A DNA stretch of 64,000 nucleotides from Rutstroemia sp. NJR-2017a BVV2 (Eukaryota; Ascomycota; Leotiomycetes; Helotiales; Rutstroemiaceae), in contig NJPS01000004.1 of assembly GCA_002946415.1 (NCBI GenBank), forward strand, positions 315,001 through 379,000. The letters are read 5' to 3'. Shown one piece after another: positions 1 to 12,400 of the stretch. Within the stretch, counting starts at the first letter, position 1. Each line of letters opens with the position of its first letter. The translations under genes and the position numbers were made by a program. The notes beneath the pieces are model-generated. The model did no database searches. It was not told the DNA's origin and saw nothing but the letters and a program-made list of their open reading frames with translations.

Positions 1-405
1 TTGGTGCCGTTTTTGGGGGGGCATGGATTGCGCGTGGCATGGAGAGACACCTCCGGCGAAGATGGGTGGAGTAGGGGGAGACAGGAACAGTGGGTTAGGG
101 AGATGAAGGGCCGGGTGGAGGAGATGAAGGGAGTGCGGGGTTGGTTCAGGGAGGGAAATGTAGAAGGGGAGGAAGGTGAAGGCAAAAGGGGGATTGAAAT
201 GGTTGATTTAGAAGGGAAGGGGAGTGGAATAAGTAGTTCGAGAGTTAGGGAGGTGGTGAGGGAGGTAGCGGGGAGGGTGAAAGAGGAAGGAAAGGGCGAA
301 GAGAGAGGGCAAGTGGAAAGGGAGGAGCTCAAGAAAGCGTTAGATGGTTTGGTTAGCGAAGGAGTGAGGGAGTGGATCGTAGAGGAAGGTCTTTACAAGG
401 AATGA
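1..405 (+). CDS. Nicotinamide/nicotinate mononucleotide adenylyltransferase-like protein, C-terminal part
   Basis: This is the last 134 codons of a gene that begins left of the window; the frame is open from base 1 and stops with TGA at 403-405. The diagnostic motif is GSGISSSRVREVV near residues 74-86 of the visible part, the ISSTxxR-type nucleotide-binding signature of the NMNAT/cytidylyltransferase fold. The end (LVSEGVREWIVEEGLY) fits the C-terminal helix of that family. The family transfers AMP from ATP to (nicotinate or nicotinamide) mononucleotide to make NAD precursors. Fungi also carry a divergent POF1-like subgroup, and the long Glu/Arg/Lys/Gly-rich insertion here suits a divergent member. 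The catalytic HxGH motif would lie outside the window, so activity cannot be judged. The first codon shown is not a real start. Confidence 0.6.
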   Translation: MVPFLGGHGLRVAWRDTSGEDGWSRGRQEQWVREMKGRVEEMKGVRGWFREGNVEGEEGEGKRGIEMVDLEGKGSGISSSRVREVVREVAGRVKEEGKGEERGQVEREELKKALDGLVSEGVREWIVEEGLYKE

Positions 406-1276
406 GAGAGAACTTATAACAGATGCGAAAAAAGAAAACATGCATGGAAAACTGACGACATCTCTATACCGAGTTATCGCCTTGAGAGATGGACAGTATA
501 AAGGAAAGAGAGAAAGAAAGAGAAGTACACAGCTGGAGAAGAGTGCGTGAAATACGACGATCAGGACGAAAAGAAATAGTCACTTTCACAGGCTCCAAGA
601 TTATCATCCATAAGAACATACCATCCATCAATGTAGACACCTCGTCAGCCCCTCATCACCCAGCAAGCATCGCACCAAAGTCACATATAAATCTACAATC
701 ATCTCGGTTCAATTCAATATCATTTTATTAATTCAATTGACTATCTCTCAACTTCCACAGCAGCAATATCAACCATTAGACTCTTCGTCATTACAACATT
801 TCCATTTCCATTTCCTATCTCTCATTGCCCATCTGATACCTGAAAGCATCCCCTCCAATATACATTTTTCTCCAGTCCACACCACCACCATTCACAAATT
901 CCTTTTCATTTTCCATTACATCCATTACATCCCATTACATTCTCATCCATCCATCCATCCATCCATCCATCCATTCATCCACCATCCCCTAGTGTATGAC
1001 CATGTGTATGGCGTAGTAGTATGTATGACCAGTCCAGAAGACTCCCAAACCGAAGATCCCGTCCGTCATAAAATGCATCAAGTCGTATCGTCCATCATAA
1101 AAGAGAGGAAGAAGAAAGCAAAAAAATTAACACAAAAATCAAATATGATCAAAGAATTGAATAAGCAAGGGTATATCGAGATTTCACCCGCCCTCATCGT
1201 CGTTCGTCGCATCTCGCTCCCATTACATCCCAAACATTATAACTTTTCCAAAGGAAAGAAAATCATGTCGATCTGT
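406..1276. other. Convergent intergenic region, no gene seen
   Basis: About 870 bases lie between two genes that converge here. The DNA is C/A/T-rich and holds a CATC microsatellite. The open frames present are compositionally simple (His/Pro/Ser runs), so I read this as two 3' UTRs plus spacer. Confidence 0.6.
943..979. repeat. (CATC)n microsatellite
   Basis: CATC is repeated about eight times, with one interruption (CATT) near the right end. Confidence 0.9.
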
Positions 1277-2421
1277 TTACAAAAGGAGAGCAGCGAGACC
1301 AGCAGCGGCCATCAAACCACTGGCAGCAGTTGGGAGAGCACCCATACCGGCGGAAGAGGAGGAAGTAGCAGATCCAGCGGCGGCTGAAGCTGAAGATACG
1401 GCAGAGGAAATCTTGGCGCTGGCGCTGGAGGCAACGGAAGAGGCGTGGCCGGAGGCGGATGAAACTTCCGAGGCGAGAGACGAGCTAATAGAGGATGCGG
1501 CAGCAGATGCGCTTGAAGCGGCGGATCCAGCGCCGGAAGTGATGCTTGAACCAGCAGATCCTGCAGCGGAGGTAGCGCTTGAGCCAGCACCGCCGACAAC
1601 TCCACCAATACCGGAAAGGGTGGTGGATCCAACGGTGGTCTCGAAGGTGGAAGATCCGCTGGTGACCGTGGAAACAATGGCGGAGGTGGTGACGGCGGAA
1701 GACAAAGCGGTGCCTGAAGTACCGTAGATGGTGGTTGAGCCAACAGTGGTAGTGATGACTGAAGAGTCAGAGGTGAGGGTTGAAAGGATATCGGAAGTGG
1801 TGATGGCGGAGGCAGTTTCCTGCAGATGTTAGCAGCTATTCTATGAGTAAAGTGGAATGTCAAGATAACTCACAGTTCCGTTGGCGGAGCTGACAATGAC
1901 CGCAGTGGTGACTGAAGTAGAGACCGAGGTGAGCAGGGTGGTCATGCTGCCGGTAGCTGATCCGCTAGCAGTAGCTGATCCGGTAGCTGAAGCTGAACCG
2001 GAGGCCGATGATCCAGATCCAGTGGCAGATGCGCAGTAAGCACTGCCATATGCGATGACAGGAGCAGCAGCATCGGCTCCACCGCATGCAGCAACAGAGC
2101 AATCACGGATACCGTAACCAAAGTTCGCATTGGAGCAGAGGCAGGTAGCATCTGGGAGGCCATTAACGTATGGGCACCCCAGAGCGACGGATTGGGCAAG
2201 CATGTTGCTGATGCAAGTTTGCTGCAGAGAAAGATATTAGCCATTGGAACATCTCAATTGATCGCATGTAAAGTGAACTCTTGCAGCGCTGTGTAGGTGC
2301 AAAGCGAAATGAAGGTAGTTGAAGGTAAACTTACACCACATGATGGGAGATCGCTGACGGAGCCTTGAGCGAGGGTGGAAGCAGCGAATGCGCTGATGGC
2401 GGCGATGACTGAGGACTTCAT
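1277..2421 (-). CDS. CFEM-domain GPI-anchored cell-surface protein
   Basis: Three exons on the minus strand: 2421-2335, 2221-1874 and 1819-1277. The introns are 2334-2222 (GTAAGT..CAG) and 1873-1820 (GTGAGT..CAG), both phase 0. The product is 325 residues. It starts with a signal peptide (MKSSVIAAISAFAASTLAQ), followed by one CFEM domain over about residues 27-94. The eight cysteines are all visible, including the TCLCS pair and the DCSVAAC spacing. A long Ser/Thr/Ala/Gly tail, expected to be heavily O-glycosylated, ends in a hydrophobic stretch (LMAAAGLAALLL) typical of a GPI signal. CFEM proteins bind haem iron or act as adhesion and virulence surface proteins in fungi. Which role applies here cannot be read from sequence. 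The start is fixed by the signal peptide. Confidence 0.9.
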
Positions 2422-4670
2422 TTTGGAGAGATTGGTTGGAGAATTAATTTGGTAGAAGTATACTGGTATTCCTGAAAGGTGATTGTAGATGGGGATTGAT
2501 TGTTGTTTGGGAGATGCGAGAAGAGATGGCGGGAAAGTTGAATTATTTGTTTTCTGGGAAGTTTGACGGTAGGATGATGGGATGGCTGAGATGATGTCGA
2601 GATGATGTCAAGTAGTGAATCTCTTTGGTGGTATTATTATTTGGGAGGTTGATGTGAGGTTGAAGGAGAATATCAGAGAGGTGGGAGGCGGAACCTTATT
2701 ATAATCGACAAACGGGGATGGGAAGACGAGAGATGAGATGAGCGTAGTGCATTTCGTAGAGTGCAGAGTCGTAGCGTGGTCGTGTAGCTCGATTTCCTGG
2801 TTTCTCTTGGTCCTGCTCTTGCCCTTGCCCATTGAGTGAGGAAGTGGAAAGAGTGACGATGAAAACGGCCTAATCGGGTTAAGTCAGGAACCTTTCTTTT
2901 GGGAACTCGCCAGCGACGAGCGACTGCCACCCTCCATCATCTTCTACCCACCCCTCCACTTGGCCCGCCCGCTGCAACTTGGCTGCACGTACTTGGTAGC
3001 GTTTCTACCCGGTTTTCCTGGAAAGGCTGGAAAGAAAAGGTTCTCGACTCTTGATTCTTTGCATGTGTGCACCAGAATCCAAGTATCAATTCGTCAATCA
3101 ATCAATCGTCAGTCAATCGACGTATACCAAAGTACAGAATTTTCATGGCCGGCTGCCGTCATCTTGATTCATCAAACTTCCAAGGGACCATACCACGGAC
3201 CGACCACGGACCAATACACGGCCATACGATAGTGTCGATGGTACCAACTTCTCGTGGCACAATCAATGGAGCTCTTGATCATACTTCCGCAAACAGATTA
3301 GTTTTCGCACGAGGTCTTGCCAACATCGCTGCCACGTTGGTCATGGACTCATGGACCCCGAAAAAAAAGGGTGGAAAGAGGAAGGCTGGCTTCACCGATA
3401 GTGTGTACAGAGTAGGTTTCTGGATACATGTCGCTCGGTCCAGGAAGGTTATGCTAGCTCCTGTCCATTCAGCCGAATCGAAATGGCTCAGTCAATCAAT
3501 CAATCTCTATCCCATGGCCATCGAGGGGTTCCGGCCATTGCATCCAGCCACAATAGACTCGGAAGTGTGAGATTGTGTACTGTGTATGCAAGTGTCTGTG
3601 TTCATCGAAGATGGCTGGTCGTCGAGCAAGATTAGCATTTGAAAAGGGTGTGTGACCAAGAAATTATCTCATCAGGTACCCGACCAATGGGATTGGCAAA
3701 TAGGAAGCTTCTGTGCGCAGCTATCGACAGGCAACGCAGCTTATCCATGCCATTTCGCATGCAAAGTGCGAACTGACATCACAAATTGTGGCTGGTACAG
3801 CTGCACCGGCAACTCTCAGCAAGTAATTGAATTAAAGATTTCCGCCACACACACGGCAAAGGTTCTGCGAATCTGCCAGCTTTACAGTAGAACGCTCTCT
3901 TCCCCTTCCCCGGACCTCTGGCCATCCCATCCTAACCGCGCACACGGAGATCATTAAGGGAAAATCAAAGAGTAATTTCATGCCCGTCTGTGTGCCGAGA
4001 TTGGCTATCAAGCACTGCAGCACAAAGCAAAGCACAAACCGCAAATCACCTGGCAAGAAGCTGTCACTCAAGACAATGCCCATCACAGTCATCGCACCAT
4101 TATGACTTCAACACCTTTCTCTATCATCCCTTTCCAGCTTTTCCATCGACGCTTCGCTGGCAAAAAAGTGGGCACACACCGACCGACCACGACCACCACC
4201 ACCGCTTTCATCATAACCTAACCTAACCCACGACACCAAGCTTTTCGCTTTTCCCACAATGATGCACTCCAGAAACAACTTTTTCCGTTGAAAGAAATAC
4301 AAATCAAATCAAATCAAACCTTCACACCAATCGTGACGTCCAATCCATGCAGATCTGCCCAGAAAATTTTGCCTTACTTACTGACCTGCACGAGATCCAA
4401 GCTTGCTTGCCCACCGCCCCGATTGCACATGTTCTTTTTCCAAGATTTCATCTCCCGTCTAAATCTGACTTACTTCATACTAACAAGTACAAGTACATTC
4501 AGGGGTCCACAGAGTGGCTGGGGAGGTTAGGAGCAGTAAGGTTACGCAAGAGAGGCTTTCCACCAATCGGAGCGATGCACAGAAAACAGAGTTCCCCAGG
4601 AAACAGGATATCAGATAGTGAATCCCTGTTCCGTGAGATGAGGACGGTTTTGGGGGGGTTCCTTGTTGAG

Positions 4671-4694
4671 CTGAACTGAACTGAACTGAACTGA
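4671..4694. repeat. (CTGAA)n microsatellite
   Basis: CTGAA is repeated nearly five times without error. Confidence 0.9.
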
Positions 4695-4795
4695 TATGAA
4701 AGAGGTTGGGTGTTGTGTGTGCAGACTTTGCGGAGAGATAGCTGATGAGGTTGAGGTTTGTATGTACAGAGATGGTTTTTATTAGTAAGAGGAGA

Positions 4796-4820
4796 ATAGG
4801 ATAGGATAGGATAGGATAGG
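4796..4820. repeat. (ATAGG)5 microsatellite
   Basis: Five perfect tandem copies of ATAGG, 100 bases from the CTGAA array. Confidence 0.9.
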
Positions 4821-5320
4821 AAAAAAGCGACGATTTGATGTCCATCGTCGCAAATCAATCGAGCTTTTCTCTCCCTCTTTCTTTCCTCTAATTTTACTCA
4901 TCGCCTAACTTATCACCTATCACCTATCACCTCTCTATATCTGCTCCCCCGAAAAATCAAAAACCCATATATCAAAGCGATAAGTTATCTAAAATTGCGA
5001 ATAACCCAATTCCCGGTACAAAAATAAGCAACAAGCTATCGAATTGAATCCCGAATCGTCTTTGCGAAGGGGATCTCGGAGGAGGCTTGAGCAAACGTCC
5101 TAGCGCACGCCGCACGCAGCCCCCGAACCGCGCAATTTCAATTCCACTTCCATTTTTTCATGCTTAAGGTTGCGTGAGTGAGTGAGTTCTTAACCGAGCG
5201 AATGCTTGGCGTGGCTTTCTGTCCTGTCCCGTTGACGGTTGAGCTGGTCAGGGATTGAGGGATTGTAGAGTAATTTCGGGGGTTGGGGAGGGGGAGGGGG
5301 GATAGATAGATACTTTAGTA

Positions 5321-5345
5321 GATGGATGGATGGATGGATGGATGG
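5321..5345. repeat. (GATG)n microsatellite
   Basis: About six perfect copies of GATG. Confidence 0.9.
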
Positions 5346-5458
5346 GCAAAAGGTACAGCTGAGTATGGTGAGTTAGTACCAGAGAGGGAGTGAGGGCTGG
5401 CCAATTGTTTGCGCATGTGGAGCGTGGGGAAGGCTGTCTTTGATAGGGTAGGGTTATG

Positions 5459-5480
5459 GTGAGATGAGATGAGATGAGAT
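5459..5480. repeat. (GAGAT)4 microsatellite
   Basis: Four tandem copies of GAGAT. Confidence 0.85.
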
Positions 5481-7839
5481 AAGGTGCTGGCTGCTGCGAG
5501 ATCTGGTCCCATCCGATCGTTCTGGAGGATCTGGACTTTACAGGATCGGAACCGGTGGGTGGGTTGATATTTCTCTTGGGCTTGTTTCTTTCTTTCCTTT
5601 TGGGAGGGTGGTGGTGGTGGTGTTGATATTGTGCTGGTTACTTGTACTACTACACCTTGCATGTAAGATTACAGATAAACTTCTCCCCCCCCTCTCTCTC
5701 TCTTCATATACCATACCATTTCCCCTTCCTTCCCTTCACTTACCCAGTTATACCACCCCCCAGCCACTATCTAACACCCATATCTCCCATCCAACTTATC
5801 AACACCCGCCCGCTCCCTACCCTCTCTCCTCTCCCCTTCTTAACTCCAGACCGCAAATCTAGAGGATTGAGATATATCCATCTATCTCTCCACTACGAAG
5901 GGTGTGTTGCGAGTGCAGCTCGGTAATATAGAGTATCGGGGAGAAGGTGAGGAAACAGGGGGAGAAGTGGAGTTGCCTCACCGCTTGCACACAGCACACG
6001 TATATACCACGTGGCGTGGCTTGTGCTTTGTTTTATTTTGTTTTACTTTGTTTGGGGGGAGGGGAATTTGATGGGGCTGTTTGATGAGCATGGAGTACAG
6101 AATAGGCAGTAGGTAGGTCAATGGGGTAGTCGCTGAAGATGGCGAGTTAGTTCGCAGGCCATGGGGAGGGGAGAGCTTTGGTTTTCATTCACATGCTATT
6201 GAGTGCTGTGTATGGAAAGGAGAGGAGAGGAGAGGACAGGAGGGGAATAAAGCGGTAGCCTTGAGTACTTGTCGGTTCTTTTGGCGGATGGGAGGGGAAG
6301 TGGCTGTAAGTGAGGTGAGCGAGTCAGTAAGTGAGGGAGCGGGGATGAGGGAGAGGAAGGGATCTTGGATTACTGGGGCTGGTCCTGCGCTCTTAGGACG
6401 GTGTTGGGTATCTTCTGTTATCCATCTAGATGGGGAGTGATTGAAGAAAACGACGTATCTCTAACATTGCGATACAGGTGGGATATAGATGGTGTTTGCC
6501 GATATGGATGACGATGCGTTAAGGCCAGCGCAGTTCATTTCATTCTAACCCGCTTGCTTGGAAGGCGGCGTCATCAAGCCATACATACATATATACATAC
6601 ATCCTACAGTCACGAATAACAATCACACCCACGAGCCAGCTGAGACCGGGTTATTTTAAGATCGCATGGCCCTCGACTTGGATTCTTGCAACGTTTTGCG
6701 AAGGATATTGGGCTGGATATCGCGGTGGTCATAGTGGGCATTGACTGCTATTTCTAGGGTAGAGGTAAGGGGATTGATGTTCTGGTAGTGAAGAGCAGCA
6801 GTGGAAGTGGCGCCAACTGCTTTACAGACTGAAATGAAGTATCTTTCGGTTCTAGAATGCCCTTGTGTGTTTATGATCGAAGAAAGGTGTTGAAGAAAAG
6901 AAAAGAGTATTTGATGGTGCTGGTGCTGGTGCTAGTGCATCGCCGTGAATGAATGGGAGTGAGTAGTTGATTATCCGGAAACATACATACCAAGGGTGGA
7001 TTTCTACCTAACTGCACAAGCGTCTTCTACATCGTACAGAGACACACATAGCTAAGTTTGATTCTCGTGGGGATGGAGGTCTTCAATGCGGGGCTAGTGC
7101 CAGGTTGTCCCTCCATTGTTCGGTATGTTATGTTACCTAAAGGAAAGCCAGACAAGCATTGCAACAAGACGTTGTGAACTCTGTGATTTGATATAGTACA
7201 TCTTGTTTTTATCTTTCAATTGTTTGTTCGATAACCAGAGCTGTTGAGCCTTCTATGCCGTGGGATGGATGCTCTTTATTAGCCCAGCGCTGCTGCACAT
7301 AAGACTGGCCAGGGTGGAAGACAAAAATATGCAAATATAAGTAAGTAGGTCGCTCGTCTACTCGTACAAGCAACTTACGTACGATCCATTCTCCGCGAAT
7401 CAACTAGTGAGTCCATTGCTACTGAGTTTAAAGGATGCAGATGCTGCCTGCGGGGCGAAATAGAAGAAGTATATATGCCTGGTTCGCTACTTGCGTCAGA
7501 TAACTCATTTCTTATCACCCTGAGATGGGAGTTGAGTTGGGGTTGGGATCTGTACGTCGTTTCTAGGACTTTTGTTTTCTTTAGTTTTCGATCTATAATA
7601 CTTCTTCTCTCAGTGGTTTGGCAGAAAGACAGACAGATGGGTAGATGGGATGAATTGATGGATGAACTGTAGGAACGGTGATTGGAAATATTGGATATAC
7701 AGTGCAGTGCAGTCTCAAGTCTCATTGGAGATCTTTCTGGAATGCCCAGTCGGCGTGGTTGGTACTATTTTGCCTTTCGATCTGTTCACGCTTTCTACTT
7801 CTGTTACGATCAATCACCCGAGGTCAGATGCCGCGTTTG

Positions 7840-8115
7840 GGGGGCTTGGCTTGGGGGAGGAGGGCAGGGGGGGGGGTGAGAATTGTCGTTTGTTTTCGTT
7901 TCGTTTCGCTAGACTAAGAGGGAGGGAACGCGGGTGGGTTAGGTTTATGCAATTGAGGGCTATATATCGTGTTTGTTAGGCTTAGCCCAGAGGGGGACGG
8001 GGAGAATAAGAACTTTCGTTTGGTTTCGTTTGGTTTCGTTTGGTTTCGTTTCTCTCTCTAGACGAATAGGGAGGGAACGAGGGTGGGTTGGATTTATGTA
8101 TTTGAGGAGTATATG
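7840..8115. repeat. Diverged tandem duplication of about 115 bases
   Basis: Two neighbouring segments share the same order of elements. Each has a G-rich stretch, a GTTTCGTTT-type run, CTAGAC, GGGAGGGAACG.GGGTGGGTT, TTTATG.A.TTGAG and a TATAT end. The first spans about 7840-7966 and the second about 7976-8115. The second copy has an expanded 10-base GGTTTCGTTT array at about 8019-8050. Confidence 0.7.
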
Positions 8116-9450
8116 TTAACAGAGAAGGAGAAGAGATGGGCATTCGTATTGTACCAGAGTAGAGAGGAGAGGAGAGCCGGCGGCCTGAATTATATCTACT
8201 ATCGACGATCACAGAGCTGAGTTTCTTTGATATCTATTTAAGTTAAGTCCGATTTGACTTATAGTTATTACACCATCCATCCTCATCCTCATTCTCGTCC
8301 TCATCTCAGCTCCCGGTTCTTTGATGGGTTCATTCATCCTGACGATTGCTTGCGTGTAGGTGCATATACGTGTTGTGTCATACTCTCACATCCCAAGTCG
8401 CAAACCTCCTCCCAAATCGGATCTAACAAGCGTCGATGGATCTTCTCGACTCAGAAAAACGAGCGCAATATAATCTAGATATCATATCGGTGAGAAAGAA
8501 GCTGATTTCGCGCTAATAATCAGCCGGCAGATGTGAGACTCAGAGAGAGTAGGCTCGTGTGGGGGTGTAGATGTGCTGTGGATGTGCCGTGGAATGACAC
8601 CCAGAGGGAGAGGGAGGGCAAGATGGGAAAAGAGGTTGGTGCTGGAGGTGTGTGTGCACTATGCACGCGGTTTTTACGGCTGCAGTAGAGGGTCGTAGAG
8701 TGCTACTCTGCGCTTACCATAGAATCTATGTTCCTAGGAGGGGAGAGTAGAGAAGTTCTATTTATCGGACTTGCCGAGAGAAAGCCTTATATCGCGCAAC
8801 GAGGTTTTATGTGGTGGCAGATTACTGTACCTGTCATTTGAGATTCGTATCGAGACTCCATTCTACGCCTGCTCAATGGACAGCCATGTCAATCGTAATT
8901 GGTATGTCAGCTTCTGTCGGTCCGAATGGAGGCACAGCAACATAAAACATCGGATGATCATGTACATAGAGGACTTTATAGAAGGGCCTTATGCCCTGAT
9001 TAATAGGAATCAGCCTTGATCACCCACACATTGCCTAATGCACCTTTTGAGTGCACTTGGGCAGTACAGGTGACTCAGGCGACAGCTTCCTAGCCCATGG
9101 AGAACGATTATTGGCTGGATTGGATGTGTAACCCAGCTGCATGTAAAATGAATTTCGTTCGCTCAGTTGTTCTGGGAAGGTAGCGGTGCCGCAGGCTTGT
9201 TAATGAATGCTTACGTCCAGCCATGGCTCGGTTCCCGGGTATCCCTCTGCAACAATCCTTGATGGGTGTGCAATTGAAAAAGCAATGAACGAGCCGCATC
9301 TTCGTCATTCAGCCTCATCGAACATTGTAATCCATGCTGACACGACTTACATATAAACCTAGATGCGACTTGTTTTTGGTACAGTCATAAATTCGTTGAA
9401 GACCGGTTGTGCATACCTCAGTCACAAGTATCACAAACAAAGCAGAAATC

Positions 9451-12400
9451 ATGGCTTCGACTTATTTGTATTCCGAGGCACTGGAGATGTTCCAGCAATC
9501 TGTGTTGGATCGTCATAAAGACAAGGAAGTTCGGCGACTACTCAATGACTTCCTTATGGATGGCAAGTCGAACTTTTCAACTGCGGATGCAGCCAGGCAA
9601 GCAGCTGCGAAGCTTGCTACCGATACAGGGGGAAAATACAGTGGCATTAAGATCGGTAAAGTAGAAGTTGTGCCCAAGCAATGGATCGACAACGTTCTGG
9701 GCAACATCGACTATTTCGTTGGAGCTGGTAGCTTGATGATGAAAAATGCTCCCGAAAGTGTTGGCATGGCTTGGTTCGCTATATCACTAACGCTTAAAGC
9801 TATTAGTAACAATTATTCTCTGTATCCACTCTTCGGCAAAGGTTTGACGGACATTACAGAGGTCATGATCATCATCATGCACTATGATCGCCTCTATGAT
9901 GAGCGCCAGAAGCTGGGGTTTACGGCAAGCACCCTCGTTGACAAACTGTTTCGTGATACAGTCGCTGCCTATGCTGCAGTACTAGATTTCTCCTTCTCAG
10001 TGAAGAAGCACATGTCGGGCGGCGCAATCGATAAGCTGAAGCACGGTCTCAAGGACTTCTTCAATACGCAGGCTTCTAAGTTCCAGGGCAAGTTGGGCGT
10101 TATCGCAGAGCTCAAAGGCCAAATCCTAGAAAGCAGCCAAGGTGCGTTCCAGGATAAAACAATGCAGCAATTTGAAGGGGTTCAGGTTGCCTTGGGACAG
10201 ATCCAGCAGCGTCAATCTCAGGCACTCGAGCTCCAGCAGGAGCAAAACCAAGTTTTATATGCGATGCTTGAAGACTTCAAAGAGCTTAAGGACCTCGTCA
10301 AACACAAAACGCCATGGGATTTCCTGAAAGAAGAGTTTTCGACTAATAGAAAGAAGCTCACACCACTCGCTGAACCTCATGAAGAAATAGGCAAGTTACT
10401 CGCGGGCAGAGAAAATGGTACGTGTGAGTGGATACTGGAAGATGAGAAGTATCAAAGCTGGATAAAGTCTGACAAGAGCGAGATCTTGTGTGTTCTTGGG
10501 GGGGCGGGTTCTGGAAAGTCAACCCTTCTTGCGTCTCTCTACGAGAAATTTGAGGCTACTACAAGTATCGATAGCCTATTCGTCAACTATGTATCGTGTT
10601 CTACAATCGGAAACTCCCAGGCGGTGGTATTAGGTGGACAGAAGTTGAGCCGCATCTACAATACATTATTGTACCGGATCTATGAGCTTGCATCAATTGA
10701 TAGCGACAAGATATCTCTGTTGGAGACGTGCAATCAAATATTCAGAAATCCGAAGGGTCGGAAAGCTGGACCGACTTCAGGGCGTGGCACACAGAGCGAC
10801 GGACTCCCAGATTTCGTTGATGCCATGGGAAAGCTCATAGCCGCCCTGCAGCGCGACACAATCATAGTTATTGATGCGGTTGACACTTTGAGCCAGCAAG
10901 ACCAAGTCGAACTCCATGGCACCTTGCAAGAACTTGTCGAAGAGCCAAGATCGAAGAGAGTTTCTGTACTCATCGGAAGTCGTTCTGACAGTGCATTTAT
11001 TCAACGCCCACTCAGCACAACTACGTGTATTCACGTAGGCATCCGCAACAGAGCAGATATGGAGGCGGTTCTAGATCATCAGCTGAAAGATCTCACTGGT
11101 TGGCTGGATGCGGAGAAACAGCTTGCCAAGGAGACAATTCTGGTCAAAGCCGGACCCATGTTTAGCTACATCCATGATGTTGCCTTGCCTTTCTTGAGAG
11201 AGCCATTTCAACGGCCTGTATCCAGCTATCTCCGCAGACTGCCTGAAGGCTTGAACGAAAGCTTCGAGCAAGCTATCCATTCCATGCCTCAAAAATACTT
11301 TGAGCTACTCCAATTGTCGGTCACTTGGTGCCTGTTGGCACCGAAGATGGTAACTGTAAAGGAGATTCTGGAAGCTTACAGCGGTGTCTACACGGTCCTT
11401 AGTGACAGTGACATGGTTCCGGAGACAGGGGCGAGCGAGGAATCCTACGATTTGAAAGCTTCAGATCTTGAGGTCCAGCAGATCTTTCATGCGAGTGGGC
11501 CATTTCTATCAACCGAGCGCACAAACGACGGCCAAACCCTGATCAAGCTGCAAGATGCAAGACAGGTGAGAAAGTTCTGCGAATATTCGGTTGTGGGTCC
11601 CAAGGTTTCCGCAGAAAATCTATCTCACGTTTGTGACAATTGCAAATCAGCCATGACGAAACGATCAACTCTGGCTATTGATCCAAAAGTAGCTCATTTT
11701 GAGATTGCACTGCAATTACTGAGGCATCTCAATCATCCATTGTTTCAGCGACGCTTTGGGTTGCTTAAAGAAAGCGCTGCAGCTGAGATTGCAAGTGATG
11801 TTGTCCAAAACGGTGGCGACAGATCTCCAAAGCTTACTTCAGACGAAGATCTCGAGAATGAAAGCACACCCCTTTTGACGAATGGGATAACTGAAGCTGT
11901 TGAAACTTCAGGAAGTACTTCCGATACCCCTATCGTCAATGGAGCCACTGACCAGAACGTATCGAATGAGACATCCACAGACTTGCCGGAGCCTGAAGCC
12001 AAAGAAAAATCTGGGGATGACAATAACAACGACAACAAGGATGACGATACCTATACCGAGCCATCTGTGGATGAAGACTTCGATAACTTCGACTATATCA
12101 AGGATACATCTTATAATACGAGCGACACAGATGCTGCATTTTCGCTCTACGATTGTACACCTGAATTAAGATGTGAGATTAATAATTGGCCATACCACCT
12201 CCGAGAGGCCGAGAAGCTGTGGCCACCCCAAGAACGAGAAACCAACGAGACGTGGATTCGGTTCAACCGCGAGGTACAAGCAGAATTGAAGAAATTCACT
12301 GACAATAAGGAGGTATTTTATAACTGGCAGAAAGCTTGGGGACCATATCGGCTTGGTACGTTGGCTAGAGGATTCAAACCGCTGCACCTTGCCGCTTGCC

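Larger units (their letters stand above)
2422..9450. other. 7 kb gene-poor spacer rich in microsatellites
   Basis: I find no convincing gene in about 7 kb. Open frames are short, out of phase with splice signals and biased (poly-Ser, Pro, His). The DNA alternates pyrimidine-rich and G/T-rich stretches and carries several penta- and tetranucleotide repeats: CTGAA at 4671, ATAGG at 4796, GATG at 5321 and GAGAT at 5459. There is also a local duplication at about 7840-8115. It separates the upstream end of the CFEM gene from the start of the NLR gene, so it must hold both promoters. A non-coding transcript is possible but cannot be shown. Confidence 0.5.

Noticed and set aside
1312..1863. Pro/Leu-rich 183-codon minus-strand ORF
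   Set aside because: Frame shadow of the Ser/Ala-rich tail of the CFEM protein.
3067..3570. 167-codon plus-strand ORF
   Set aside because: Composition is simple-sequence derived (Ser-Ile-Asn repeats), with no domain and no splice signals.
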